Source of the DNA: Azorhizobium doebereinerae UFLA1-100
Lineage (GTDB): Bacteria > Pseudomonadota > Alphaproteobacteria > Rhizobiales > Xanthobacteraceae
Direction of reading: 5' to 3'
Length of the DNA stretch: 64,000 bases
NCBI RefSeq assembly: GCF_000473085.1
Contig: NZ_AXBA01000022.1
Span: forward strand, 1-64,000
This document shows, in pieces, positions 17,344 through 26,478 of the stretch. Each line of letters opens with the position of its first letter. Within the stretch, counting starts at the first letter, position 1. A model generated the notes under the pieces. That model saw only the letters and a list, made by a program, of their open reading frames with translations. It was not told the DNA's origin and ran no database searches. The position numbers and the translations under genes are program-made.

Positions 17344-18465
17344 TCAGGCCGAAAACAGGACGCCCCCGGTGAGCGGAGCGGCGACGCCGGTCGTGGTCGG
17401 AAAGGTCAAAGGCAGGCCGCGCAAGGCCCGCACCGCGAGGAAGCCGAAGGCATGCGCCTCCAGCGCATCGGCGGACCAGCCCACATTCTCGGCGAGACGG
17501 ACCGGACGGCCGAGGCGGGCCTCCAGCATGGCCCGCAGCGTAGGGTTGCGGGCCCCGCCCCCGGCGATGATCCACGCCTCCGGCGGGCGCGGCAGCAGCG
17601 GCACGATGGCGGCGACGCTGGCGGCGGTGAGCGCGGTCAGGGTGGCCGCCCCGTCCGCCGTCGATACCCCGCCAAGACCGAGGCGCTGCGCGACGAACGC
17701 CCTGAAATCGTTCCGGTCCAGCGACTTCGGCGGCGGCACCGCGAAGAAGGGATGCGCCAGCACGGCCGCCACGGCTTCCTCGTCCACCACACCGGAGGCC
17801 GCCGCCTGCCCGCTCTCGTCGAACGGCCGGCCGGTGCGCTCGGCCATGAAGTCGTCGAGCAGCGCATTGCCCGGCCCGGTGTCGCAGGCGACGGGGTCGG
17901 CCTCCCGGTCCAGAACGGTCACGTTGGCGACGCCGCCCACGTTGAGCACCGCCACCGGGCCCGACAGATCGAGCGCGCGTACCAGCGCCTGGTGGAACAC
18001 CGGCACCAGCGGCGCGCCCTGCCCGCCCGACGCCACGTCGGCGGCGCGGAAATCCGCCACCACCGGAATGCCCAGCTCCCGCGCCAGCACCCCGCCGAGG
18101 CCGATCTGCACGGTCAGGCGCGCGTCGGGGCGGTGAATCACCGTCTGGCCGTGGAAGCCCACCACGTCGATGTCGCCGGGGGCGAGGCGCAGCGTGTCGA
18201 TCAGCGCCCGAACGGCCTCGGCATGCAGCGTGGTGATGCGGCGCTCCGCCTCGGCGAGGCGGCCGGGGCGGTCGTCGCGGGCATTCACGCCGCGGGCGTC
18301 CGCCATGGCGCCCTCCAGCAGCGCGCGGGTGGCGGCGTCATAGGGCACGGTGAGCGCGGAGCCGAGCCAGGACACGGCCTCGCCGTCGGTCTCGATGAGG
18401 GCCGCGTCGATGCCGTCCATGGAGGTTCCGCTCATCAGCCCGATCGCGCGCATCGCCGTCCGCAT
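17344..18465 (-). CDS. anmK: Anhydro-N-acetylmuramic acid kinase AnmK
   Basis: A 373-residue kinase of the ASKHA fold. The N-terminal phosphate loop is [19 protein letters not shown], followed by [33 protein letters not shown], and the C-terminal [15 protein letters not shown]. It hydrolyses and phosphorylates 1,6-anhydro-MurNAc to MurNAc-6-phosphate for cell-wall recycling. The start at 18465 has AAGGG upstream; an internal ATG at 18453 is also possible. It is divergent from tyrS with an 83-bp gap, an arrangement common in alphaproteobacteria. Confidence 0.95.
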   Translation of the reverse strand: MRTAMRAIGLMSGTSMDGIDAALIETDGEAVSWLGSALTVPYDAATRALLEGAMADARGVNARDDRPGRLAEAERRITTLHAEAVRALIDTLRLAPGDIDVVGFHGQTVIHRPDARLTVQIGLGGVLARELGIPVVADFRAADVASGGQGAPLVPVFHQALVRALDLSGPVAVLNVGGVANVTVLDREADPVACDTGPGNALLDDFMAERTGRPFDESGQAAASGVVDEEAVAAVLAHPFFAVPPPKSLDRNDFRAFVAQRLGLGGVSTADGAATLTALTAASVAAIVPLLPRPPEAWIIAGGGARNPTLRAMLEARLGRPVRLAENVGWSADALEAHAFGFLAVRALRGLPLTFPTTTGVAAPLTGGVLFSA

Positions 18466-18548
18466 GGCACCCTTCCCGCTCCCGCCGGTGCATTCCCGGC
18501 CAAGACCTGTTACATCACCGCACCTTTCCGTCATCCGAACAGATCGAC

Positions 18549-19793
18549 ATGACCACCTTTCGCTCCGATTTCCTGCGCGTGCTCAACGAGCGCGGCTACA
18601 TCCACCAGTGCTCGGATCTCGAGCGCCTCGACGCCAAGGCGAGCGAAGGGCCGATCACCGCCTATATCGGCTTCGACGCCACGGCGTCCTCGCTGCACGC
18701 GGGCCATCTGCTCTCCATCATGATGCTGCGCACGCTCCAGCGCACCGGCCACCGGCCGATCGCGCTGATGGGCGGCGGCACCACCAAGATCGGCGACCCG
18801 TCCGGCAAGGACGAGGCGCGCAAGATGCTCACCGACGCGCAGATCAACGAGAACATCGCCTCGATCCGCAAGGTGTTCGCGCAGTTCCTCGATTTTGGCG
18901 CCGGCGCCATCATGGAGAACAATGCCAACTGGCTCGACGAGCTGAAATATATTCCCCTGCTGCGCGAGGTGGGGCCGCACTTCACCATCAACCGCATGCT
19001 GACGTTCGATTCGGTGAAGCTGCGGCTGGAGCGCGAGCAGCCCCTTACCTTCCTCGAATTCAACTACATGATCCTGCAGGCCTACGACTTCGTGGAGCTG
19101 AACAAGCGCCATGGCTGCGTGCTGCAGATGGGCGGCTCCGACCAGTGGGGCAACATCGTCAACGGCATGGAACTCGGCCGCCGCATGCACGGCGCCGATC
19201 TGTTCGCGCTGACGACGCCGCTGCTGACCACCTCCTCCGGCGCCAAGATGGGCAAGACGGCGGGCGGCGCGGTGTGGCTCGATGCGGCGCTGCTGTCGCC
19301 TTACGAATACTGGCAGTACTGGCGCAACACGGGTGACGCCGACGTGGAGCGCTTCCTCAAGCTCTTCACCGAGCTGCCGCTGGATGAGATCGCTCGCCTC
19401 GCGGCGCTCGCGGGCCAGGAGATCAACCTCGCCAAGGAAGTGCTGGCGACAGAGGCCACCGCTTTGCTGCATGGCCGTGCCGCCGCCGAGGAAGCGAAGG
19501 CCACCGCGCGCACCACCTTCGAGGACGGCGCGCTGTCCACCAACCTGCCGACCATCGAGGTGCCGGCCTCAGAACTGAAGGCGGGCCTTGCCGCCAATGC
19601 GGCCTTCGTGACGGCGGGCCTCGTGCCCTCCACCAGCGAGGCGCGCCGCCAGATCAAGAGCGGCGGGCTCAAGGTGAACGACGCAACCATCACCGACGAG
19701 AAGCTGGTGCTCACCGAGGGCGACCTGACCACCGAGGGCGTGATCAAGCTCTCCATGGGCAAGAAGAAGCACGTCCTCCTGCGCCCGGCGTGA
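18549..19793 (+). CDS. tyrS: Tyrosyl-tRNA synthetase
   Basis: A 414-residue class I aminoacyl-tRNA synthetase. The HIGH-like motif is seen in [13 protein letters not shown], tyrosine-pocket residues in LQAYDFVEL and [17 protein letters not shown], and the KMSKS loop as [15 protein letters not shown]. An S4 RNA-binding domain ends the protein ([19 protein letters not shown]). Length and order are those of the bacterial TyrS type with this KMSKS class. Transcription ends at or before the hairpin at 19817-19839. Confidence 0.97.
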   Translation: MTTFRSDFLRVLNERGYIHQCSDLERLDAKASEGPITAYIGFDATASSLHAGHLLSIMMLRTLQRTGHRPIALMGGGTTKIGDPSGKDEARKMLTDAQINENIASIRKVFAQFLDFGAGAIMENNANWLDELKYIPLLREVGPHFTINRMLTFDSVKLRLEREQPLTFLEFNYMILQAYDFVELNKRHGCVLQMGGSDQWGNIVNGMELGRRMHGADLFALTTPLLTTSSGAKMGKTAGGAVWLDAALLSPYEYWQYWRNTGDADVERFLKLFTELPLDEIARLAALAGQEINLAKEVLATEATALLHGRAAAEEAKATARTTFEDGALSTNLPTIEVPASELKAGLAANAAFVTAGLVPSTSEARRQIKSGGLKVNDATITDEKLVLTEGDLTTEGVIKLSMGKKKHVLLRPA

Positions 19794-19816
19794 GCGAGGG
19801 GCCGGCGGAACGCAAA

Positions 19817-19839
19817 ACGGCGGGCCAGTGGCCCGCCGT
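19817..19839 (-). terminator. Intrinsic terminator
   Basis: ACGGCGGGCC - AGT - GGCCCGCCGT, a 10-bp stem. The T-run follows on the minus strand, so it mainly ends the small secreted-protein gene; it may also slow plus-strand transcripts of tyrS. Confidence 0.75.
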
Positions 19840-19870
19840 CCAGGGACGCAACGTCTGAAGCGATGGCCGC

Positions 19871-20236
19871 TCAGTTTTTCGGCACCAGCACCTCGGTGCT
19901 GATCTTGCTGTCGCCCTTGAAGGCCCAGATGCCCTTGTAGCTGCCGTCATCCTGGCCGACGTAGAGCGCTACGCCCGTCGAGCCGTTGCCGGAGAAGGTC
20001 ACGGCGATGATATCCTCGTCGCCGATGCCGTAGCCGTCGAACTTGTCGCCGTCGATCACCGAGAGCACCCGCCAGGAATCCTTGCCGGTCTTGGTGATGG
20101 TGGCCGTGCCCGAATAACTCGACTTGTCTTCCGAATTCGTGCCCTTGACCTCGTACTTGCCCGGCCCCTTGGCCAGGGCCGGCGACACTGCGCCGACGAG
20201 AGCGAGGGCGAACCCCGCGATGAGATAAGACCGCAC
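19871..20236 (-). CDS. Small secreted protein of unknown function
   Basis: A 121-residue protein that starts at a GTG (20236) preceded by GGGGA. The N-terminus RSYLIAGFALALVGAVSPA is a clean signal peptide with cleavage after ALA. The mature part (YEVKGTNSEDKSSYSGTATI, then DGSYKGIWAFKGDSKISTEV) is rich in beta strands and Gly/Ser/Lys, with the look of a small periplasmic beta-barrel or lipocalin-like domain. I do not recognise the family. It is monocistronic, with its own terminator at 19817-19839. Confidence 0.78.
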   Translation of the reverse strand: MRSYLIAGFALALVGAVSPALAKGPGKYEVKGTNSEDKSSYSGTATITKTGKDSWRVLSVIDGDKFDGYGIGDEDIIAVTFSGNGSTGVALYVGQDDGSYKGIWAFKGDSKISTEVLVPKN

Positions 20237-20345
20237 CTGCTTCCCCTTTGCCCGCCTGAATGACCACGGTCTAGCAGAGGCACCCCGCAACCGTCCATCG
20301 TCACCTTGCACGGCCGGGCTCACCCCGGGCTGGCGCCGCAGTGCG

Positions 20346-23300
20346 TCACGGCGCCGGAGGGTTCTCCGCCGCGCCGCGGAACTCGAACATCTTGCGCAGA
20401 AAGCCCGGCGCCACGGCGGAAAGCGGGTTGATGCGCAGCGTCGGGCCGCTCATGGGGCCGGTGACCTCGAAGGTCACGCCCAGCAGGCCCTCGTTGGGGC
20501 CGCCGCCCAGCAGCGTGCCGAAGATGGGCAGCTTGCTGAACATGTTGTTGAGCCCGTAGGCCGGCACATAGGTGCCACGCATGGCGATGCGCTCGGCGGC
20601 GAAATCGATGGTGCCCTCAATGGTGGCACCCGCCACCGGCCCCCAGATGGCGGCGTCGCGGATGGCGATCTTGCCGGTGGTGCGGGTGAATTGCGCCTGC
20701 GCTTTCTCGAACACCGCCGTGCCCTGCTCCACCCGGCCGGAACTGTCGCGCGCCGCCTGGCTCAGGCTGTCGAGGCCCGGCTCGCCGCGGATGACGAAGT
20801 CACGCAGGTTCAAGACGCCGTTCTGCGGGGCATTGTCGCCGCGCGGCGGGTCGACGATCACCCACATGGTGCCGCCCTGGATCTTGCCGTAGACGTCCAG
20901 GAAGCGCAGCAGCGCCCCCGCATCCGACGTGCTGATGTAGAGCGCGCGGCGCGGGGTGTCGCCCCAGTTACGGATCTCGCCGGCCACCGTGCCTTCCCGG
21001 CCCGCCTTGGCGGTGAGCGCGAAGGTGCGCAGTTCCACGCCCCGGCGGCCGAGCGACAGGTCGAGCTGGCGCAGCACCTCGCCATTGTTGCCCGTCACCG
21101 CGCCGATCTTGGCGTCCACGTCCACGTCTTGCGTCTTCTGATCCTTCCGTGAGCCGGATGACGGCGTGCCCACGAGGCTCTTCATGATGCCGCGCGCGTC
21201 CATCACCTCGCCGGTGATGCGGATCTTGAGCACATCCCCGGCCCGGTCCGCCTTCAGGCTCGCCTTGTCGCCGTCGCTGAGCTGGAAGGTCGGGAAGTTG
21301 GCGGCGACGATCTCGTTGCTGTCGGAGAGTTCCAGCGAGCCACGGATATTGGTGCCGGACCCGTCCAGCGTCAGGTCGTCGATCTTCAGGCTCTTGCCGG
21401 CGTCGTTGGAATTGAACTTCGCCTTCAGCGGCTTGCCGGCCGGCTTGCTGAGACCCGGCACGAGGTCGAGGATGCGGGCGGCGGTCAGGTCCAGCTCGAT
21501 CGCCGCCTTGGTCTGCTTGTTGTTGGTGGTGCCCACCAGCTTCACGGCGATGGGGCCGGATACCGCCGGCAGCTCCACCCCGAGCTTCTGCCGCGAGGCA
21601 TCATCCAGGGTGGCATTGACCTTGACGTCCGCCTCGGCCCGATCCTTGCGCTTGTCATAGTCGAACGTCACCGGCGCGCCGGCGATCTTGCCGTCGCCGC
21701 GCAGCTGGACGCCGGCGGGCGAGGCGAAGACGTCCACGCTCGCCCCTTCCAGGCGCTGGCCCTGGAAGATCTTGTCCACGCCGAAATCGGTGACCTTGGC
21801 CTCCAGCGAATAGTCCACGTCGCCGGGCTGCGGCACCTTGCGGAACAGGATCTTCACCTGGAGCAGCGCGGACAGCTTGCCGCGCGTGGTGGAGGGATCG
21901 AACGCCTGCCCCTCGCTGCCCTTCAGCGCGTCCATGCCCAGCACTTCGATGCCTGCGTCCGCCGGGCCGTCGAACTTCACCTTCACGAGGCCGTTCGGCT
22001 CACGCGGGAAATAGTCCGGGATGTAGAACACGCCGTCGGAGACCGCGAGCCGGCGGTTCTGCGGCGTCACCACCGTGGCCTCGGGAATGTTCACCCGCAC
22101 CGTGCGCCCGGTGACGATGACGCCCAGCTTGGTGTTGGTGAGCGGCGGCAGGCCCTTCACGGCACGGAAGGTGATGCCGGAGGCGGTCATGTCCATGTGC
22201 ACCGCATCGTCCGGCAGCGGCACGGACTTCTGGCCGATCAGGTCCAGCGCCATGTTGACGGTGAAGGTGGTGCTTTCCACCGTGCCGCCGCTGATGTTCT
22301 CCAGCACATAGGTACGCGCCGGAGGGGCGAGCGTGACCGGCCAGAAGCGCTTGACGGTCGCGGACGGCATGCGCGAGCCCACCGCCTTGAGCTGCACATA
22401 GGGCACCGCCACGCCGAAATCGAACAGGCCGGTGAAGGTGAGGCTGCCCACGGCGCTGCCGAGGTCGCCCTGCTCGATCAGCAGCTTCTTGTCCGGCGGC
22501 GTGAAGCGGCCGGCGATGTTGAGGCTGGTGACCACCAGCGGCGGTTCGGGCATCTCCGGGCCGGCGAGGACCACATCCACCGGCGAGATCACATAGGGCC
22601 AGGGCTGGCCGGAGAGGTCCGGCACCGTGATCTGCGCCTTGAGCGATACCTTGTTCTGGTTCTTCACCGCGAGCAGCGGCTCGACCATGATGGTCCGCCT
22701 GGCGGGATCGAGCACGAGGCGCGCCTGCGCGTAATCGATGTCGAAGCGCTCCTCCACCTCCTCGCCATTGCCGATCTGGCCGGCGCCGAGCGACAGGCCG
22801 CCCTCCGCCGCCAGCACCCGGCCGTCATTGGCGAGGCGCGCGCGCAGCGTCGCACCGAGCGGGGTGTCCATGTAGAAGCGCTTGAGATCCTGGCTGAAGG
22901 CCTGCACCAGGTCGCGGGTGGAGACGTCCTTCAGCACGAAGTCGATGAGCCGCTCGCCGTCGCGCGCCGGGCCGATGGTGGCGACCAGCGTGGCGAGGCC
23001 GTGCGGCTGCTGCGAGGTGAAGGTGAACACGGCCCCGCCCTCCGGCGTGCGGCCGAGGCGGATGGAGATGTCGTCGAAGGTGATGTGCCGGCCGGTGGCC
23101 ACGTTCTGCACCACCAGGCTGCCGTTCTTGAGGCCGATGTCGGACAGCGCCCCGCCGTCGAAGCCGGAGCGCTCCAGCGCGTTCAGCCATTCCGCGAGCG
23201 CCTTCAGCACCAGAGGATCGCCGCCGAAGTCGGCCGGCGTCCCCGCCACGGGGGCAGGGATGCCCTGCGGAGCGGGCGCCGCCGGGACGGCGGCCGGTGT

Positions 23301-23885
23301 GGCGGCGGGAGACGGCGCGGTCCTGCCCGGCGGCGAGGCGCCGGCGGGCTCCGGCGGCGCGGCACCCGTGGACAACGGACGCGAGCCGCGGCCGGTGGCC
23401 ACTTCGAGTTCGCCCGCGGCACCGATGCGCAGGGTCATCTCGGCACCGATGAGATCGAAGCGCCGGGCCTTGAGCGACAGTGTGAGCAGGCTGCCGTCCA
23501 GCTCCACCTCGGCGCTGGGTGCGCTCGCCACCACCGTGCCGTCGGGCTCGGCCACCGAGATGTCGCGGGCGATCACGACCGTGGCGCCGCCATGCATGGT
23601 CTCCACCGCGGTGGAGCCGATTCGCACCTTGTACTTGCCCTCCAGCCGGTCCTCAATGGCCCGCTCGATATAGGGCGTGGCGAGGTTGGCGGTGATGACG
23701 CCGCCGGCGATGAGCAGATAGACCGCGAGCGCCGCCGCGCCGCCGAGCCCCATGAGCACCAGCAACGTTCCGACCAGCGCCCGCGCCACCCGCGAGCGGG
23801 GAATAAGGGCGCCTGCGAGGCCGTGCAGGTGTGACCGACGCGGTGCACGCACCGCCGGCTTGAACTGCGCCCGGTCTTCGCTCAT
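20346..23885 (-). CDS. AsmA-like / DUF3971 protein (TamB-YhdP superfamily)
   Basis: A 1179-residue membrane-anchored protein. One helix near residues 40-60 (GTLLVLMGLGGAAALAVYLL) is followed by a long periplasmic region with a DUF3971-like first part, a Pro/Ala-rich linker around residues 185-225, and a C-terminal AsmA_2-type region (IAMRGTYVPAYGLNNMFSKL, then PIFGTLLGGGPNEGLLGVTF). That C-terminal signature marks the YhdP group of bridge-like proteins thought to carry phospholipid between inner and outer membrane. The start at 23885 (MSEDRAQFKP) gives the usual N-terminus. It ends 109 bp upstream of the small secreted-protein gene. Confidence 0.9.
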   Translation of the reverse strand: MSEDRAQFKPAVRAPRRSHLHGLAGALIPRSRVARALVGTLLVLMGLGGAAALAVYLLIAGGVITANLATPYIERAIEDRLEGKYKVRIGSTAVETMHGGATVVIARDISVAEPDGTVVASAPSAEVELDGSLLTLSLKARRFDLIGAEMTLRIGAAGELEVATGRGSRPLSTGAAPPEPAGASPPGRTAPSPAATPAAVPAAPAPQGIPAPVAGTPADFGGDPLVLKALAEWLNALERSGFDGGALSDIGLKNGSLVVQNVATGRHITFDDISIRLGRTPEGGAVFTFTSQQPHGLATLVATIGPARDGERLIDFVLKDVSTRDLVQAFSQDLKRFYMDTPLGATLRARLANDGRVLAAEGGLSLGAGQIGNGEEVEERFDIDYAQARLVLDPARRTIMVEPLLAVKNQNKVSLKAQITVPDLSGQPWPYVISPVDVVLAGPEMPEPPLVVTSLNIAGRFTPPDKKLLIEQGDLGSAVGSLTFTGLFDFGVAVPYVQLKAVGSRMPSATVKRFWPVTLAPPARTYVLENISGGTVESTTFTVNMALDLIGQKSVPLPDDAVHMDMTASGITFRAVKGLPPLTNTKLGVIVTGRTVRVNIPEATVVTPQNRRLAVSDGVFYIPDYFPREPNGLVKVKFDGPADAGIEVLGMDALKGSEGQAFDPSTTRGKLSALLQVKILFRKVPQPGDVDYSLEAKVTDFGVDKIFQGQRLEGASVDVFASPAGVQLRGDGKIAGAPVTFDYDKRKDRAEADVKVNATLDDASRQKLGVELPAVSGPIAVKLVGTTNNKQTKAAIELDLTAARILDLVPGLSKPAGKPLKAKFNSNDAGKSLKIDDLTLDGSGTNIRGSLELSDSNEIVAANFPTFQLSDGDKASLKADRAGDVLKIRITGEVMDARGIMKSLVGTPSSGSRKDQKTQDVDVDAKIGAVTGNNGEVLRQLDLSLGRRGVELRTFALTAKAGREGTVAGEIRNWGDTPRRALYISTSDAGALLRFLDVYGKIQGGTMWVIVDPPRGDNAPQNGVLNLRDFVIRGEPGLDSLSQAARDSSGRVEQGTAVFEKAQAQFTRTTGKIAIRDAAIWGPVAGATIEGTIDFAAERIAMRGTYVPAYGLNNMFSKLPIFGTLLGGGPNEGLLGVTFEVTGPMSGPTLRINPLSAVAPGFLRKMFEFRGAAENPPAP

Positions 23886-24021
23886 GCCTTCAGAACCCTC
23901 CGGCCCCGCCACTGCGCGCCCCCGCGCCAGGTGCCCGTTCTGAGGCAGAATGGACATTCCGTTCTTCGAGGCAAGGCCATGGGCCCTGCGCTATGACGTC
24001 GTGACGTCGAAAGGAAGGCAG

Positions 24022-24495
24022 ATGGCACAAATTCCCCAGCCCGGTACGCCAGCTCCCGCGTTCAAGCTGAAGCGCGACGGCGGTTCCGAGGTATCCCTCA
24101 AGGACTATGCCGGCCGCAAGCTGGTGATCTATTTCTATCCCAAGGCCGACACCCCCGGCTGCACCAAGGAAGCCATCGCCTTCAACGGCCTGCGCGCCCA
24201 GTTCGCCGCCGCCGACACGGCGATCCTCGGCGTCTCGGCCGACGCGGTGGCCGCCCAGGACAAGTTCAAGGCGAAGTACGAGCTCGATTTTCCGCTCGGC
24301 TCGGACGAGACCCACGCCATGCTGGACGCCTATGGCGTGTGGGGCGAAAAGAGCATGTACGGCAAGACCTACATGGGCGTCGCCCGCGCCACCCTGCTGG
24401 TCGGCCGCGACGGCAAGATCGCGCAGGTGTGGCCCAAGGTGAAGGTGGACGGCCATGCCGAAGAGGTGCTGAAGGCAGCGCAGGCGCTGGCTTAA
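24022..24495 (+). CDS. bcp: Thiol peroxidase, BCP/PrxQ type
   Basis: A 157-residue peroxiredoxin. It has the family opening AQIPQPGTPAPAFKLKRDGG and the peroxidatic-cysteine loop FYPKADTPGCTKEAIAF. The second (resolving) cysteine usual five residues after the first in E. coli BCP is absent here: the position is Ala in TKEAIA. So it should act as a 1-Cys enzyme or use an external thiol. It reduces hydrogen peroxide and organic hydroperoxides. The start at 24022 has AAGGAAG upstream; the AsmA-like gene is divergent. Confidence 0.92.
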   Translation: MAQIPQPGTPAPAFKLKRDGGSEVSLKDYAGRKLVIYFYPKADTPGCTKEAIAFNGLRAQFAAADTAILGVSADAVAAQDKFKAKYELDFPLGSDETHAMLDAYGVWGEKSMYGKTYMGVARATLLVGRDGKIAQVWPKVKVDGHAEEVLKAAQALA

Positions 24496-24553
24496 CAGTT
24501 GAAACGAGCGTGTCGCCGCATTTATCCTAACCACAGGTATGGGGGATGCGGCG

Positions 24554-25171
24554 ATGCAGCTATGGAGATACGTTATCACGACAGATGAGGGAAAGGCTCC
24601 GAACTACGATCCGCCTTCCGTCACTTTGGCCATTTGCAAGTCCGGCATTCGCAAGGGCGCGGATGTTGGCGACTTGGTTCTTGCCTTCGCCGGTGCTCGG
24701 TTGCGCCGCCCACCACACTCCGTGGTGTGGGCAGGTCGTGTGGCCCAAAAACTACTGTTCTCCAGCTATTGGAACGCGCCAGATTTTCAGTCGAAAAAGC
24801 CCCGATTCAGCGACCGGCCCGATAACATCTACGAACCCGTTTCGCCCGGCAGATACCGTCGGGTGGAGAACACCAGCCATGGTCCGGAGTGCGAGGCGGG
24901 AGACCTGAAGGGCGAATATGTTCTCGTCTTTGATCAGTTCTGGAGGATTGAGACTAACGACGAGCTTCCAGACGAATGGGGGCTTCAAATGAGCATTGGC
25001 TCCAGGCGCGGCCACCGCCGAGGCGATTTGACGGACGAGCGCCATAGGGCACTCATTCGGTGGCTTACAGAGCGTGCCAGTTCGACGAGTGCGCAGCCCC
25101 CCAAGCCGCCGCATGACAATGGGGGCTGCACGCCGCCCAAAGCCAAGCCTCGTCCGCCCGCCCCTTGCTAA
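24554..25171 (+). CDS. Hypothetical protein resembling Nmad2 (nucleotide-modification-associated) proteins
   Basis: A 205-residue protein, less GC-rich than its neighbours. The opening LWRYVITTDEGKAPNYDPPS, then VTLAICKSGIRKGADVGDLV, LAFAGARLRRPPHSVVWAGR and RRVENTSHGPECEAG match, as I remember it, the Nmad2 family often linked to modified-base and defence loci; this is recognition by eye. The C-terminal 30 residues are Pro/Lys-rich and disordered. ATG 24554 has GGGGGA upstream; an ATG at 24539 is also in frame. It stands alone between bcp and prfB, convergent with prfB. Its base composition and isolation suggest horizontal gain. Confidence 0.6.
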   Translation: MQLWRYVITTDEGKAPNYDPPSVTLAICKSGIRKGADVGDLVLAFAGARLRRPPHSVVWAGRVAQKLLFSSYWNAPDFQSKKPRFSDRPDNIYEPVSPGRYRRVENTSHGPECEAGDLKGEYVLVFDQFWRIETNDELPDEWGLQMSIGSRRGHRRGDLTDERHRALIRWLTERASSTSAQPPKPPHDNGGCTPPKAKPRPPAPC

Positions 25172-25201
25172 AGACGAAGCTGTGTTCCTCGGACTTCCGC
25201 T

Positions 25202-26332
25202 CTACTCCACGTCCTCCACCTGGCCCGGCCCGCCGCCATAGGCGCGCTGGGCGAGGGCCGCTTCCATGAAGGGATCGAGGTCGCCGTCCAGCACGTCCTG
25301 CGGCGTGCCGGAGGTGACCCCGGTGCGTAGGTCCTTCACCAGCTGATAGGGCTGGAGCACATAGGAACGGATCTGATGGCCCCAGCCGATGTCGGTGCGC
25401 GCCGCCTGCTCGGCGGCGGCTTCCGCCTCGCGCTTCTTGAGCTCCATCTCATAGAGCTTGGCGCGCAGCATGTTCCAGGCGGTGGCCTTGTTCTTGTGCT
25501 GGGAGCGGTCACCCTGGGACACCACGGCGATGCCGGTGGGGATATGGGTGAGGCGCACCGCCGATTCGGTCTTGTTCACGTGCTGGCCGCCGGCACCGCC
25601 GGAGCGCATGGTGTCGATCCGCACTTCGCTCTCGTTGATCTCGATGACGATGCGGTCATCGATCACCGGATAGACGTCCACCGAGGCGAAGGAGGTCTGG
25701 CGGCGGGCGTTGGAATCGAACGGCGAAATGCGCACCAGTCGATGCACGCCGCTCTCGGTCTTCAGCCAGCCATAGGCATTGTGGCCCTTCACCAGCAGCG
25801 TCGCAGACTTCAGGCCGGCCTGCTCGCCGGGCGATTCGTCCACCAATTCCACCTTGAAGCCGTGCCGCTCGCTCCAGCGCGTGTACATGCGCATCAGCAT
25901 GAGCGCCCAGTCCTGGCTGTCGGTGCCGCCGGCGCCCGCATGGACTTCCAGATAGCTGTCGTTGGCATCCGCCTCACCGGAGAGCAGGGCATCAAGCTCG
26001 CGCCGCGCCAGCTCGGCCTTCAGGCCATCGAGGGCCGTGGCGGCCTCGGTGATGACGCCCTCGTCGCCCTCGGCCTCGCCGAGCTCGATGAGCTCGATAT
26101 TGTCGGCAAGATCGCGGTTGATGCGGTCGATGGCGCCGAGGGCGTCTTCGAGGCCGGTGCGCTCCTGCATGATCTTCTGCGCCCGGTCCGGCTCGTCCCA
26201 GAGCTTGGGGTCCTCGGCGATGGCGTTGAGTTCGGCGAGGCGCCGGCGCGAGCGGTCCACGTTGAGATGCTGGCGCAGCAGATCAACGGAAGCATTGATC
26301 TCGTCGACTTTCGCGGCGAGTTCCGCACGCAT
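25202..26332 (-). CDS. prfB: Peptide chain release factor 2
   Basis: A 376-residue class I release factor. The stop-codon-reading tripeptide SPF is in [17 protein letters not shown], and the catalytic GGQ lies in [19 protein letters not shown]. It terminates translation at UGA and UAA. The N-terminal region ([20 protein letters not shown]) is in one continuous frame, so the programmed +1 frameshift known in many bacteria is absent. It lies upstream of, and convergent to, the Nmad2-like gene. Confidence 0.96.
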   Translation of the reverse strand: MRAELAAKVDEINASVDLLRQHLNVDRSRRRLAELNAIAEDPKLWDEPDRAQKIMQERTGLEDALGAIDRINRDLADNIELIELGEAEGDEGVITEAATALDGLKAELARRELDALLSGEADANDSYLEVHAGAGGTDSQDWALMLMRMYTRWSERHGFKVELVDESPGEQAGLKSATLLVKGHNAYGWLKTESGVHRLVRISPFDSNARRQTSFASVDVYPVIDDRIVIEINESEVRIDTMRSGGAGGQHVNKTESAVRLTHIPTGIAVVSQGDRSQHKNKATAWNMLRAKLYEMELKKREAEAAAEQAARTDIGWGHQIRSYVLQPYQLVKDLRTGVTSGTPQDVLDGDLDPFMEAALAQRAYGGGPGQVEDVE

Positions 26333-26422
26333 GGCAAACGTTACTCCGAATTGGGCGGCGGAACGTAGCGGCGCGCGGCGGGCCTGTAAACGCCCGGCGC
26401 ACGCGCCAACGCTCCGTCATGG

Positions 26423-26448
26423 CAAAGGCCCGCGCCGGAACGCGGGCC
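26423..26448 (-). terminator. Intrinsic terminator of the PBP1A gene
   Basis: On the minus strand GGCCCGCG - TTCCGG - CGCGGGCC is followed by TTT. It stands just after the PBP1A stop codon. Confidence 0.75.
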
Positions 26449-26478
26449 CCGCTCAGATGGGAACGAGGATCGATCGGC

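Noticed and set aside
24496..25201. Duplicated bcp or prfB ends around the Nmad2-like gene, as at rpoD
   Set aside because: Both flanks were compared by eye and no repeat of the neighbouring 3' ends was found.
26180..26332. Programmed +1 frameshift in prfB
   Set aside because: Looked for in the first 40 codons; the frame is continuous, with no in-frame UGA.
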